Positions 16,361 through 25,712 are shown, counted from the stretch's first letter. The stretch is DNA of 57,085 bases from Erysipelothrix aquatica (GCF_009828775.2 NZ_WTSY02000014.1:1-57085); one strand, 5' to 3'. Made by a program: numbers and translations. The notes: generated from the sequence alone by a model not told the origin.

Positions 16361-16435
16361 CACAGTTTGTTTTATTGTACCATATTTTGTCAAAATAGAG
16401 TATTTTCTCAAGGTTCTGTCTGTATATAAACTGTG
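16361..16435 (-). promoter_or_regulatory. Candidate LytTR (AgrA) sites upstream of agrA
   Basis: CACAGTTTG on the plus strand (16361-16369) and CACAGTTTA on the minus strand (16435-16427) resemble the ACAGTT core bound by AgrA-type regulators. They lie in the 200-bp region before agrA. Arrangement and spacing differ from the canonical tandem sites, so this is tentative. Confidence 0.35.
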
Positions 16436-16516
16436 CTATTTTCAAGAATCATTTGTCATTGCACGGATCGAATCTTTACGATATTATTGAATTAATAGAG
16501 ATGCGAGGTTTTGATA

Positions 16517-17791
16517 ATGTCTAATACTCCAAGAATTGGATATGCGAGTTTAAATATTGATACTCATGCACGGTTTCGAACCTGTCGTAAAGACGATCTT
16601 ACGGAAACCCTACTCCGTGATTTAATTCGTGATAATTTGGCTACTTTGGATACGATGCTTGATTATAACATTAAGCACAACAATTACTTCTTTAGAATTT
16701 CTTCGTCACTCATCCCCTTTGGTTCATCACCTTTGAATATGCTCAATTGGTCTGATGAGTTTTCAGAGTATTTCACCAAACTTCGAACCAAAATACAAAC
16801 ACATCAAATACGTATCTCCTGCCACCCTGGACAATACACCGTGCTAAACGCTCAAAATGAAGCAGTAGTTGCTGCTTCCATTGACGATTTGAGATATCAC
16901 GCACAACTTATGGAACTATTATCAGGGAATGCTAATCATAAAATAATTCTTCATGTTGGTGGCGTTTATGGCGATAAAGAAGCTGCGATGAATCGTTTCA
17001 TCAATGTTTACAATCATCGTTTACCCGAAGTAATAAAAAAATATCTTGTGATCGAGAATGATGATCGTCTTTATACTGTGGCTGACATATTGTATCTCTC
17101 TGAAAAAACGGGAGTACCTTTAATCTATGATAACCTCCATCACCTTATTAACCCCTCTTTAGAAACGCTTGCACCTCAAGAAATTGTTGCTCAAGTAATT
17201 GGTACATGGAAAGAAAACGATGGAAAACCAAAAGTTCATTACAGTCAACAAGCCTACAACAAACGGCCCGGAGCACATACGGACACCATCAATCTCGAAC
17301 AATTCATAGAAGACTATAAGTTATTATATTTACCATTTGACCTTGATATTATGTTGGAAGTCAAAGATAAGAATCGTTCATTTATGAAAGTAAATCAATA
17401 CTTTCACCCATCTCAATTGGTATTGGAACAAGAGTGGGCTCGCTATAAGTATTTAATCATGTCTTACTCAACGCATGCGTACAACGAACTTCGGCTACTG
17501 TTTAGAGAAAATAAAATCGTTAATCCTGTAGCCTTTTATCGTGTTGTTGATCAAACACTAGCAGGTCCCACCACAATTGGAACTCAAATTAATGCTTTGG
17601 AACATGCGTGGGGATATTTTAAACATCACGCATCGACTTCAGAACAGAAACGTTTCTTCTCCTACTTGGACGCGTTAAGAGCGGAAACGGTTACGATTCA
17701 ACCTATCACAAAATACCTGTATAAACTTGCCGTGAAGTATCAAAGTTCATATTTACGCGAATCTTACTTTTTAATCTCATCGACTACCTAA
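16517..17791 (+). CDS. uvsE: UV damage endonuclease UvsE/UVDE
   Basis: The 424-residue protein begins at ATG 16517 (GCGAGG upstream). It matches the UVDE TIM-barrel family: RIGYASLNIDTHARFRTCR at the N-terminus, FFRISSSLIPFGS, RISCHPGQYTVLN with its metal-binding His, IILHVGGVYGDK, LVIENDD and YDNLHHLINP. UVDE cuts 5' to UV photoproducts and other distorting lesions in an alternative excision-repair pathway. Residues 300-424 extend beyond the core barrel. The gene is monocistronic, divergent from agrA, and ends at a bidirectional terminator. Confidence 0.92.
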   Translation: MSNTPRIGYASLNIDTHARFRTCRKDDLTETLLRDLIRDNLATLDTMLDYNIKHNNYFFRISSSLIPFGSSPLNMLNWSDEFSEYFTKLRTKIQTHQIRISCHPGQYTVLNAQNEAVVAASIDDLRYHAQLMELLSGNANHKIILHVGGVYGDKEAAMNRFINVYNHRLPEVIKKYLVIENDDRLYTVADILYLSEKTGVPLIYDNLHHLINPSLETLAPQEIVAQVIGTWKENDGKPKVHYSQQAYNKRPGAHTDTINLEQFIEDYKLLYLPFDLDIMLEVKDKNRSFMKVNQYFHPSQLVLEQEWARYKYLIMSYSTHAYNELRLLFRENKIVNPVAFYRVVDQTLAGPTTIGTQINALEHAWGYFKHHASTSEQKRFFSYLDALRAETVTIQPITKYLYKLAVKYQSSYLRESYFLISSTT

Positions 17792-17795
17792 TAAT

Positions 17796-17847
17796 AAACT
17801 CAACAGATCCAAATCCCCCTTTAAGATCCGGCTCTGTTGAGTTTTTT
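17796..17847. terminator. Bidirectional terminator
   Basis: AAACTCAACAGA pairs with TCTGTTGAGTTT, flanked by A and T runs, between the convergent UV endonuclease and ABC ATPase genes. Confidence 0.88.
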
Positions 17848-18517
17848 ATTGGTTTACCAGTATATCCTCAATGACTTTTCCATCTTTTAGCTTAATGCGA
17901 TGATTACATTGTGATGCTATTCCTTCATCATGGGTCACAATAACAAGTGTCAATCCTTTTTGGTTTAGAGCTTTAAATATGTCCATTAAATTAGCACCAT
18001 TCTCACTATCCAAGGCACCTGTAGGCTCATCAGCCAAGATGACATCCGGATCATTGATGAGAGCCCGTGCAATCGCGACACGTTGCCGTTCACCGCCTGA
18101 GAGTTCGTGAGGATATTTGTCAGCTTTCTCTTCCATTCCCAGTTGTTTCAAAATACCTAGCGCTTTCAATGCGTCTTTCTTACGCTTCATCGGTAGCAGG
18201 ACATTTTTGAGTACAGTCATCGTTGATATTAGTCCAAAATTTTGCACGATGTATCCAATGTTTTTATTTCGATATGATGCCATTTGTTTATCTTTGAATG
18301 TGTCCATATTTTCTTGTTTAAATAAAATAGTCCCCTGTGTCAACGGAATAAGCCCTGCAAGTAGGTTCAAAAGTGTACTCTTTCCGGAACCAGATTTTCC
18401 TATGATTGCAACCATCTCACCTTTATTTATTGTTAGGTTAATGCCATCTAATGCTGTTCCTGTTGCAGCATTTTTACCATACACTTTTTCCAAGCGCCTC
18501 ACTTCGTATATTTTCAT
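17846..18517 (-). CDS. Bacteriocin-type ABC transporter ATP-binding protein
   Basis: The 223-residue ATPase is of the MacB/LolD class, with Walker [11 protein letters not shown]-loop VQNFGLI, signature LSGGERQR, Walker [13 protein letters not shown] and VTHDEG. It most resembles the small ATPases found with lactococcin-972-type loci (the putative bacteriocin export group). The adjacent upstream gene encodes its presumed permease partner, now frameshifted. If that permease is dead, the ATPase could instead serve the intact paralogous permease at 26623-28287, which has no ATPase beside it. Confidence 0.85.
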   Translation of the reverse strand: MKIYEVRRLEKVYGKNAATGTALDGINLTINKGEMVAIIGKSGSGKSTLLNLLAGLIPLTQGTILFKQENMDTFKDKQMASYRNKNIGYIVQNFGLISTMTVLKNVLLPMKRKKDALKALGILKQLGMEEKADKYPHELSGGERQRVAIARALINDPDVILADEPTGALDSENGANLMDIFKALNQKGLTLVIVTHDEGIASQCNHRIKLKDGKVIEDILVNQ

Positions 18518-18537
18518 AAACTGCCTTTCCTATCTTG

Positions 18538-20224
18538 CTATCGTTTTCCAGCAATGATTTTAGTAATCTCTAAGTTCTCGATTTTTCCCCACGCAAGATA
18601 CCAAATACCAGCAATTATTGTTAGCGCAATAATGCTATTTGTGAGGATCCCTATTTGCGTTGCAGCACCCATTCCTGTCGTTATGAGCTGTGCAAGAAAC
18701 AAACCCATCATAAGTTGTATTAGTTTTTTCATGATTAAGTGAATCGTAATCTGTTTTTTTTGAGTAACCAACGGTTTGCATAACTGCATACTTGTATTTA
18801 CTTATTTCCAAATCGAGAAAGATAGAAATAAAGTAGCAAAGTAGCGCATAAAACATTGTGAATAGACCGATATATACCCAAACCATTGCATAGGAAAGCT
18901 TCGATTCTAAAGCCTCTGCAAGTTCTTTTTGCCCATCAATCGTTTTAAATGAAATTGGCGAAAAATTCATCGTTTGGAGTACTTGCTTAATTTGATTGTC
19001 AGATAAGTCATTGATGATTATATTTTTTAATATGTGATGATTTATTTCAAAATTCATGATTTGTATGTGTTTTGGATGAAACGGAATCACAATATCGTTA
19101 TCGATAACTTCTGGTAGAAAATACTGAGGTGATGTAATTGTTTGATGTTGCTTCATAATCCCTACAACGACAAACTGCATCGTATCCTTCTCAAATGTCT
19201 GATTTATGGAAATATTTCTCCTCAAATTATATCCAACTAATACTGGAATTCTTCCATCTTCAAACTCATAGTCTTTTTCCATCAAACCCCTTCCAGCTAC
19301 TACTTCTAAGTCATTGAACTCACCAACCAGTTTGCTCATCGATCGATATTTTTCTATGGACACTCTCAAGTTAAATTTTTCTTGATCAACTTGCTCAAAA
19401 AGTAGAACTAGTTGCTTCTCATGTTGATTGAGTAAATATTCTATCCGCGTTTTATACTGATTTAATTGAGTATCATTAAGTTTTTCAATATGACCTTCAA
19501 AGCTTTCATGTAATGCATCGTTTTCTATTGGGTCGAAATGAGTTAACGATTTACTCTTACTAAATGTCTGCTGCATTTGAAAATCAGTATATGCGTTTTG
19601 CATATTTATAACGAGAAACATAGTAAATGTCAGAGGAACTGCAATTTGAATTATACTCATGATACCTTCAAGCACTTTAACGCATCGATTCCTGTATTTG
19701 TTAATACCTACTGTGATATTAATGTATTCTTTTCTAACGCAAAAAAGTACTTTGATGTACGTTAAAATATGAATAATCAAAAAACTCAGAAATAATGCAA
19801 CTAGAATGTTTATTTTCAAACTTCCGTAATGAAACCTGATTACCAAAGTACTTACTAAGTACGCACTTACGGTGATCCAACTAAGAGCAACGCTATGATA
19901 TTGAACCTGCTCCAAAGTCGAATATCCAACAAGTCTAAGCACCTTTGTAATATCAGCATGATAGTAGATCCAGTATTTAATGACGAGGTTCAAAGCTACC
20001 ACTCCTGTAGTTACCAATGCAATGACATTTATCAAGATAAATCCTTGTTCCAAAATGTAACTTTGCATCGTACATAGCTGTGGTGGTGTACTTTTTGATT
20101 GATGATAGCAGTGATCTTCAAAACTTGACATAATAACTTCGATAATGCAAATGAAGAGTATCGAGGTTATAAACTGATTTGCCCACATGAGTATCTTTAG
20201 TTTAATTGACTTATCAAAGTTCAT
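18538..20224 (-). pseudogene. Bacteriocin-associated ABC permease, frameshifted in an A8 tract
   Basis: A reading frame starts at ATG 20224 and stays open to 18635, but its last ~35 residues after GYSKK are not permease-like. The frame that continues the family alignment (QITIHLIMKKL... to IIAGKR) is offset by one base and ends at 18538. The switch coincides with eight A on the coding strand (18754-18761). Seven A would restore one 561-residue protein, close to the 554 residues of the intact paralogue at 26623-28287, whose C-terminus has the same arrangement of segments. The product has an N-terminal membrane helix, three more helices, a large extracellular FtsX/MacB-type domain and three C-terminal helices. 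This could be a true lesion, phase variation, ribosomal slippage or a sequencing error. Confidence 0.8.
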
Positions 20225-20452
20225 TAATTATCTCCTAAGCTCTTTTCAAAAACTGGAAGTCATAATGTCTTTTTATCAGGTATGAAACCCCAGCTTCAAT
20301 CTCCTTTCATCTGTTCTACTTTAAATATTCGTGAGATTATGATTTTCCTGCAATTACCCAATCACTGTATCACTTTTTTTAAAATGATTGACACTTTGAT
20401 AATGAACGGCATATTTTTTTGTATAAAGGGTTATTTGAACAGCCGTTCGCAC

Positions 20453-20478
20453 AAAAAAGGGTTACCTACGGGTAACCC
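20453..20478 (-). terminator. Terminator of ridA
   Basis: GGGTTACC-CGTA-GGTAACCC followed by six T on the minus strand, 20 bases after the ridA stop. The remainder of 20225-20452 holds only the presumed promoter of the broken permease gene. Confidence 0.88.
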
Positions 20479-20499
20479 AATTAAACTAAGCCTTTAAAA

Positions 20500-20889
20500 C
20501 TATTTAGCTGCCCAAATATCGATTTCGATATTGATTTCTGGCAAACCAAGCGCGCTAATATATGCGATTGTCATGGAAGGATAATCGTAACTAAAGAATA
20601 CATCCCATGTAGCATAGAAATGGTCCCAATCTATTTCCTTAACAGACCATATATTAACTTTTGTGATATCTTCAGGTGTAATGCTTTCATGATCGAGTAA
20701 ATCGCGAATATTAGCGAACATCTGTTCTATTTCTTTTTTAAAATCAGTTGGTAGTGTTCCATCTTCTTGGACCCCAATTTGTCCTGAGAATACAATGGTG
20801 TCCAGACCTGCGGGAATACGCGTAATATGCGCGTACTTGCCGACTGGTTGATTTACATTATGTGGTGTTTTTCTTATTATTTTTTTCAT
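20500..20889 (-). CDS. ridA: RidA (YjgF/YER057c) family enamine/imine deaminase
   Basis: The 129-residue protein is a standard-size RidA homologue. Visible family traits are an N-terminal GKYAHITRIPAGLDTIVFSGQIG and the C-terminal IAYISALGLPEINIEIDIWA, though the usual catalytic Arg motif (…NRP/RP.R) is replaced by DYPSMTIAYI, so this may be a non-canonical subgroup. RidA proteins hydrolyse reactive 2-aminoacrylate-type intermediates of PLP enzymes. The gene is monocistronic with its own leader ORF, promoter and terminator. Confidence 0.78.
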   Translation of the reverse strand: MKKIIRKTPHNVNQPVGKYAHITRIPAGLDTIVFSGQIGVQEDGTLPTDFKKEIEQMFANIRDLLDHESITPEDITKVNIWSVKEIDWDHFYATWDVFFSYDYPSMTIAYISALGLPEINIEIDIWAAK

Positions 20890-20935
20890 AACTAGTCCTC
20901 TATTCTAATCCTGCTGAGTGCAATTTCGGCTTAGT

Positions 20936-20952
20936 TTGGACGCACTTATCCC
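20936..20952 (-). promoter_or_regulatory. Conserved leader element TGCGTCCAA (copy 2)
   Basis: On the minus strand the 17-mer is GGGATAAGTGCGTCCAA, identical to the ABC-F leader copy (12764-12780) except for one T/C change. It sits between the short leader ORF stop and ridA. GGAT and GTCC can pair around the AAGTGC loop; the C/T difference keeps pairing as G-U. Confidence 0.6.
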
Positions 20953-20955
20953 ATC

Positions 20956-21033
20956 TTAATGGGATTTTTCGAAGAAAACAGCAGTCATATTACTGATTCC
21001 AAATGATAAAGATAATTTATTGATACGTTTCAT
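20956..21033 (-). CDS. Short leader ORF upstream of ridA (25 aa)
   Basis: ATG at 21033 follows AGAAGGAG at good spacing and a promoter at 21087-21059. The ORF encodes 25 residues (starts MKRINKLSLSFG, ends TAVFFEKSH). TCCCAT and ATGGGA around the stop codon form a hairpin, and the conserved GTGCGTCCAA element follows at once. The position 65 bases ahead of ridA suggests a regulatory leader peptide like that of the ABC-F gene. A small stand-alone peptide gene is also possible. Confidence 0.55.
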   Translation of the reverse strand: MKRINKLSLSFGISNMTAVFFEKSH

Positions 21034-21058
21034 CAGCAACTCCTTCTGCATTTTCTGT

Positions 21059-21087
21059 ATCATATCATCCCCGTTTTCTTTTGACAA
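21059..21087 (-). promoter_or_regulatory. Promoter of the ridA leader transcript
   Basis: TTGTCA (21087-21082) and TATGAT (21064-21059) are separated by 17 bp on the minus strand. Confidence 0.65.
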
Positions 21088-21126
21088 CAAAAATACTAAA
21101 AGGACAGGCCAGTTGAGCTTTTCCTT

Positions 21127-21606
21127 TTATATTTTTTGAAGGTGAATGCGTTGTCCTTGGTTTACATCATTATGATTCTCTGCGGCCCTAAACCGTGTGG
21201 TCGGCTGATTCGTAACAATGACCATTGTCGTTGCCTCAATGTTCTTATCTTGAAGTAGCGCTAATTCCACCGTTGCAATCTTTGAATTCTCTGTGACCTC
21301 ATCGCCAACATCAACGAAGTTGTTAAAGCCCTTTCCTTGAAGCGTCACTGTATCAATACCAATGTGGATTAACACTTCAGTACCGTTCAGTGTTTTTATG
21401 CCAATCGCATGCTTTGTTGGAAATACTGCAACAACAGTTCCTGAAACAGGTGCATAGATTTCATGACTCATTGGAATTACAGCAAACCCATCACCCATTG
21501 CAAAGGATGCGAAAACAGGATCGGATACTTCAGTTAATGGAATAATACGGCCAGAGACTGGTGCAAAAAATTCAAGTTCCTTCTTTCCAAATAATTTCTT
21601 TAACAT
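21127..21606 (-). CDS. PTS glucose-family EIIA component
   Basis: The 159-residue protein is an EIIA-Glc domain: FFAPVSGRIIPLTEVSDPVF at the N-terminus, the active-site region VLIHIGIDTVTLQGKGF with the phosphorylated His, and a second conserved His in TKHAIGI. It passes phosphate from HPr to the EIIB domain of the operon's EIICB. The start overlaps the malic enzyme stop by one base (TAATG). A separate EIIA gene at the end of the operon complements the EIIA-less transporter at 24106-25659. Confidence 0.92.
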   Translation of the reverse strand: MLKKLFGKKELEFFAPVSGRIIPLTEVSDPVFASFAMGDGFAVIPMSHEIYAPVSGTVVAVFPTKHAIGIKTLNGTEVLIHIGIDTVTLQGKGFNNFVDVGDEVTENSKIATVELALLQDKNIEATTMVIVTNQPTTRFRAAENHNDVNQGQRIHLQKI

Positions 21607-22772
21607 TAAATTGTCGCTCCTTTTGCTCTGAGTGTCTTGACGGTAGTCGTAACGGCATACGCAACATTATCTACAACACGCGGATCAAATACTGAAGGCA
21701 CTATATTTGTTGCATTAAGGTCTGTTTCATCAATGCATTCTGCAATTGCCTTAGCGACTGCGAGGTGTATTGATTGTGGAACAGATGCCGCCTTAACTTC
21801 GAGAAGTCCTTTAAAAAGCCCGGGAAAAACGAGTACATTATTGATTTGATTGGGAAAGTCACTACGTCCTGTCCCCACAACCGCTGCACCTGCAGCAAGT
21901 GCATCTTCGTAAGAAATCTCTGGTATTGGGTTTGCCATCGCAAAGACAATAGCACGCCTTGCCATACGTTTGATCATTGAAGATTTAATAATATTTCCAG
22001 CTGACACACCAATAAATACATCCGCATTAACTAATGCTTCGTCCACTGTTAACACATTATCTAGATTTTCTGTTAAGGTTGCGATCATTTTTTGATGCTC
22101 TGTGATCGCAGTTTTTAAAGTAACAATTCCGTGAACATCAAATGCATAGATAGTTTTTATACCGAAGTCCTTTAAGAGTCTAATAATTGCACTCCCAGCG
22201 GCACCGGTTCCACTTACCACTACTTTTATTGTGTCCGCAGATTTGTTGACGATTTTTAGGGCATTCATGAGTGCCGCAAGTGTCACAATCGCGGTTCCGT
22301 GTTGATCATCATGAAAAACGGGGATTGCTAGTTCTTTTTCTAACCTTTGTTCGATTTCTATACAGCGGGGCGCGGCAATATCCTCAAGATTGATTCCACC
22401 GAATCCAGGAGCAATCGCTTTGCATACTTCAATAATCGTTTCCGTATCTTGAGTATCTAGAACAATTGGAACTGCGTTAATGTTTGCAAATCGTTTGAGA
22501 AGTATAGCTTTGCCTTCCATAACGGGTAGTGCAGCTTCGGGCCCTATATTTCCTAACCCGAGAACCGCACTACCATCAGAAATAACTGCAACTGTATTTT
22601 GCTTCCATGTATAGGTATAGGCTTGCGTCACATCTGCTTTAATTTCAAGACATGGATCTGCAACTCCTGGTGAATAAACTAAAGCTAAATCATCGGCAGT
22701 GTCTATATCATACTTCGCCTCAATCGTTAGTTTTCCTTGAAGTTTAGCATGTAAATTTAATGCTCTACTCAT
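21606..22772 (-). CDS. Malic enzyme (malate oxidoreductase, decarboxylating)
   Basis: The 388-residue protein is the short bacterial malic enzyme. It has the N-terminal VYSPGVADPCLEI, the nucleotide and substrate motifs ISDGSAVLGLGNIGPEAALPVMEGKA, the metal-binding GGINLEDIAAPRC and FHDDQHGTAIV, a Rossmann loop VVSGTGAAGSAI and FAMANPIPEI. It converts malate to pyruvate and CO2 with NAD or NADP reduction. It overlaps GH4 by four bases (ATGA) and EIIA by one, so it is translated as part of a phosphoglucoside PTS operon. That is an unusual position for this enzyme. Confidence 0.93.
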   Translation of the reverse strand: MSRALNLHAKLQGKLTIEAKYDIDTADDLALVYSPGVADPCLEIKADVTQAYTYTWKQNTVAVISDGSAVLGLGNIGPEAALPVMEGKAILLKRFANINAVPIVLDTQDTETIIEVCKAIAPGFGGINLEDIAAPRCIEIEQRLEKELAIPVFHDDQHGTAIVTLAALMNALKIVNKSADTIKVVVSGTGAAGSAIIRLLKDFGIKTIYAFDVHGIVTLKTAITEHQKMIATLTENLDNVLTVDEALVNADVFIGVSAGNIIKSSMIKRMARRAIVFAMANPIPEISYEDALAAGAAVVGTGRSDFPNQINNVLVFPGLFKGLLEVKAASVPQSIHLAVAKAIAECIDETDLNATNIVPSVFDPRVVDNVAYAVTTTVKTLRAKGATI

Positions 22773-24106
22773 TTCACTTCAAGCGTCCAATACGGTTTAT
22801 TGACTTCCATGAGTGCATCTAAAACTGCCCTTGCTTTTTGCGGATCAACAACACTACGATTTAAAGTTAGAGCCTGAAGTGCTTTCGTATAATCACGTTC
22901 TATCCATGACTCCACTGTTAACAATTCATATGCGTATTGTCCTTCCATGAGCCCTTTGTAGAACGGCTTAATGTCACCGTACGGTTTACATACTGGACCA
23001 TTAGAGCCTAATCTTCCCGCAAGCTCAACAATCGCTTCTTGTGGGAAATTCGGAATTAATCCGTCATTCGGTACCATAATCACAAACTCGTTGTTTAGAT
23101 TATGCAGAATTGACTCCGCTATCTCAATCATCAAGTTACCGAAAACCGATCCAGTTAAAATTTCAAGATCGCCGAGTGTATCTCGACCAACTGCTTGAGC
23201 ACACAATTCAAATACTTCTTTCTCGCGACTATCTTTTGCTTCATCTGCGCGAGTATATGTCGGATTACTTTCAGCAACGATTTCTTCTGGGAAGAAGTAA
23301 TATTGCAGATATGTATTCGGCAGATATTCTGGGAAAAACTGAAGGTATTTATTTACCCGCTTATAGGTTTCGAGCCATGATGCCGATCGTTGTTCTGCAT
23401 TATACGGTTTGAATTCATTGTCTTTTAAGAATGTTTTTAAGCTATCAAAATGCGAATTTCCTTCGGTATCATATATATCCGTAAACCATCCAAAATGATT
23501 CAGTCCAAAATACGTGGCCCGTAGACTTTCCTGAGGCACATCTAAAATTTTCGCATATGAACGCATCATTGAGTACGGCTGATCACAAAGGTTAAGCAAT
23601 CGCTTATCATTCGGAAAAATCTTATGAAGAGCAAGAGCAACAATCGCTGCTGGATTCGTATAGTTTAATATCCATGCGTCTTCATTAACAGCGCGAATGT
23701 CATTGACCATTTCAACCATAGCACCAATGGATCTCATTCCATATGCAAAGCCGCCTGGACCGCATGTTTCTTGACCTACAAGACCAAATTGTAAGGGTAT
23801 TTTCTCATCTAAACTACGCATATGAGTATCGCCAGCGCGCATTTGTACAAGCACAGCATCTGCTTGTTGATAGGCGACCGCTTTATCGGTCGTAAAGATT
23901 ACTTCAGTTTCTGGCATTTCGTGTGCCAACACTAATCGAATGTAATCATCCATCTTGCTCATACGATCATTGTTAATGTCGAAGAATACCACCTGTTTTA
24001 ATGGAAAACGTTCTTTGTAGTCCACTATTGATCCTACAAGAGCGGGAGTTCTCGAACTCCCTGCCCCTACTATTGTGATTGAATATGCTTGTCTCACGGT
24101 TATCAC
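22769..24106 (-). CDS. GH4 6-phospho-alpha-glucosidase-like enzyme
   Basis: The 445-residue protein is a family-4 glycosidase, which uses NAD and a metal ion. It shows VGAGSSRTPALVGS (NAD-binding), GPGGFAYGMRSI, NYTNPAAIV, LCDQPYS and GLNHFGWFTD. The CDQP motif is closest to CDMP, which marks 6-phospho-alpha-glucosidases (GlvA/MalH type), so disaccharide phosphates such as maltose-6'-phosphate are likely substrates. The start is GTG at 24106, overlapping the EIICB stop (TAGTG); a second in-frame GTG lies three codons later. Confidence 0.88.
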   Translation of the reverse strand: MITVRQAYSITIVGAGSSRTPALVGSIVDYKERFPLKQVVFFDINNDRMSKMDDYIRLVLAHEMPETEVIFTTDKAVAYQQADAVLVQMRAGDTHMRSLDEKIPLQFGLVGQETCGPGGFAYGMRSIGAMVEMVNDIRAVNEDAWILNYTNPAAIVALALHKIFPNDKRLLNLCDQPYSMMRSYAKILDVPQESLRATYFGLNHFGWFTDIYDTEGNSHFDSLKTFLKDNEFKPYNAEQRSASWLETYKRVNKYLQFFPEYLPNTYLQYYFFPEEIVAESNPTYTRADEAKDSREKEVFELCAQAVGRDTLGDLEILTGSVFGNLMIEIAESILHNLNNEFVIMVPNDGLIPNFPQEAIVELAGRLGSNGPVCKPYGDIKPFYKGLMEGQYAYELLTVESWIERDYTKALQALTLNRSVVDPQKARAVLDALMEVNKPYWTLEVK

Positions 24107-25659
24107 TACTTTCTAATTTCATCATCTACTGCATTACGCACAAACTCTACTAATGGACCAAATACAATGTGTATATGGTTTTTTGAAGGAAGGAAAATAC
24201 CGGTTGTTCCAGATTCCTTCAAGATATCATTATTAATTAATTGGGTATCCACAACATCAATGCGAAGTCGAGTGATGCAGTTATCGACATGGGCAATATT
24301 TCCGCTTCCACCAAGCCCTTCAACTACTAATTCAGCAATTCGTTTATAATTTTTTTCTTTGATGAGTGTATTGTCGAGATTTTGTTCATCTTCACGTCCA
24401 GGTGTCTTAATATCAAACTTGAGAATGTACCAACGGAATACAAAATACATGACGACCGCCATCACTATTCCCACTAAAACAAAGTAAATCCATTGCGTAT
24501 CTTCATACATTAATCCGAAGATTGCAAAATCAAAGATAGTTCCGCGAATGTAGCCAATCGCAACGTTAAAGAGTGGTAAAATTGCTGCACTAATACCAAT
24601 TATGAGTGCGTAGATTACGTATAAGAAAGGTGCTATAAACACGAATGTGAATTCTAGCGGCTCAGTGACGTTTCCAAGCAATGCGGTCATCCATAAAGTA
24701 ATCAGTAATGGTTTTACAAATTTCTTGTTTTCTGGTTTTGCTGTATGATACATCGCCAATGAGATTGCTGGGAAAGCAAACAACGTGACTAACATCTGTT
24801 GTTGTGCCATGAAACGAGTGAGGCTAGGCATCATTGACCAGTATTCACTATTAGGACCAAGGTTGAATAGAATTTCTTGCATCGCAGGAACAACACCTAC
24901 AAAGGTTGTACCGTTAATAACGTAAGTCCCCCCGGCTTCGGTAAAGCGGAACATTGCATTCCAAATGTGATGTAAACCAAATGGAATGAATAAACGTTCT
25001 CCACCTGCTGTAAAGAGTGGTCCAAGTGGACTTAAAATAACAACTGATAGATGCGTTAGCATTTGAACAAAGAATTGCCATACAAATGGAATTAACAAAC
25101 CAAATCCAATCATAAGTGCTGATGTAATAATTGGAACCGATTTCTTTCCTCCAAAGAAAGCAAATGCAATCGGTAATTCTAAGTTGTAGAATTTGTCAGT
25201 AGCCCATGCAGCCATTAACCCGGCAAAGATACCTCCTGCCGTGTTCAGGTTCATGGTTTGAACACCGAGTACTTTGATTTGTCCCATTTGTGAGATAAGT
25301 TCTGGATCTGCTAAGTTTCCAGTAACCGTGAGCCAAACACTCATCGTAATGATAAGCACCAAATAGGCAACAACAGATGCAAAGACCGCGATCCCCTTAT
25401 CGCGTTTACTCATACCATATGCAACCCCCATTGCAAATAGTAATGGAATGTTGTCAAAGACAACACTCATAATCGTTCGCGTACTTTTTAGCGTAGTCTG
25501 AATAATTTCATTTCCGAGAAATGGTAATTTATCAATCATGTACGGTTGTACGAACGCACCACTAATACCAAGAATCATTCCAACCGGAGCTAATACTCCA
25601 ATTGGAAGAAGCAGTGATCGACCAAATGTCTGAATTTGCTTACTATACTTCTTGAACAT
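24106..25659 (-). CDS. PTS alpha-glucoside-type EIICB transporter
   Basis: The 517-residue protein has EIIC first (residues 1-425, about ten membrane segments, with GLHHIWNAMFRFTEAGG and LGNVTEPLEFTFVFIAP) and EIIB last (about 435-517) with the phosphorylated Cys in HVDNCITRLRIDV. It belongs to the glucose/glucoside superfamily, near MalX/GlvC. No EIIA is fused; EIIA is at the end of the operon. RBS CAGGAGGAAGAAG precedes ATG. The promoter region carries a cre-like site and the third copy of the TGCGTCCAA element. Confidence 0.9.
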   Translation of the reverse strand: MFKKYSKQIQTFGRSLLLPIGVLAPVGMILGISGAFVQPYMIDKLPFLGNEIIQTTLKSTRTIMSVVFDNIPLLFAMGVAYGMSKRDKGIAVFASVVAYLVLIITMSVWLTVTGNLADPELISQMGQIKVLGVQTMNLNTAGGIFAGLMAAWATDKFYNLELPIAFAFFGGKKSVPIITSALMIGFGLLIPFVWQFFVQMLTHLSVVILSPLGPLFTAGGERLFIPFGLHHIWNAMFRFTEAGGTYVINGTTFVGVVPAMQEILFNLGPNSEYWSMMPSLTRFMAQQQMLVTLFAFPAISLAMYHTAKPENKKFVKPLLITLWMTALLGNVTEPLEFTFVFIAPFLYVIYALIIGISAAILPLFNVAIGYIRGTIFDFAIFGLMYEDTQWIYFVLVGIVMAVVMYFVFRWYILKFDIKTPGREDEQNLDNTLIKEKNYKRIAELVVEGLGGSGNIAHVDNCITRLRIDVVDTQLINNDILKESGTTGIFLPSKNHIHIVFGPLVEFVRNAVDDEIRK

Positions 25660-25712
25660 CTTCTTCCTCCTGTAACGTATATCACGTTTCTAAGACTATA
25701 ATACAAAACCTC

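Noticed and set aside
20282-20497. 71-codon plus-strand ORF between ridA and the broken permease
   Set aside because: It runs through the ridA terminator, has no good RBS and has no recognisable composition or motif.
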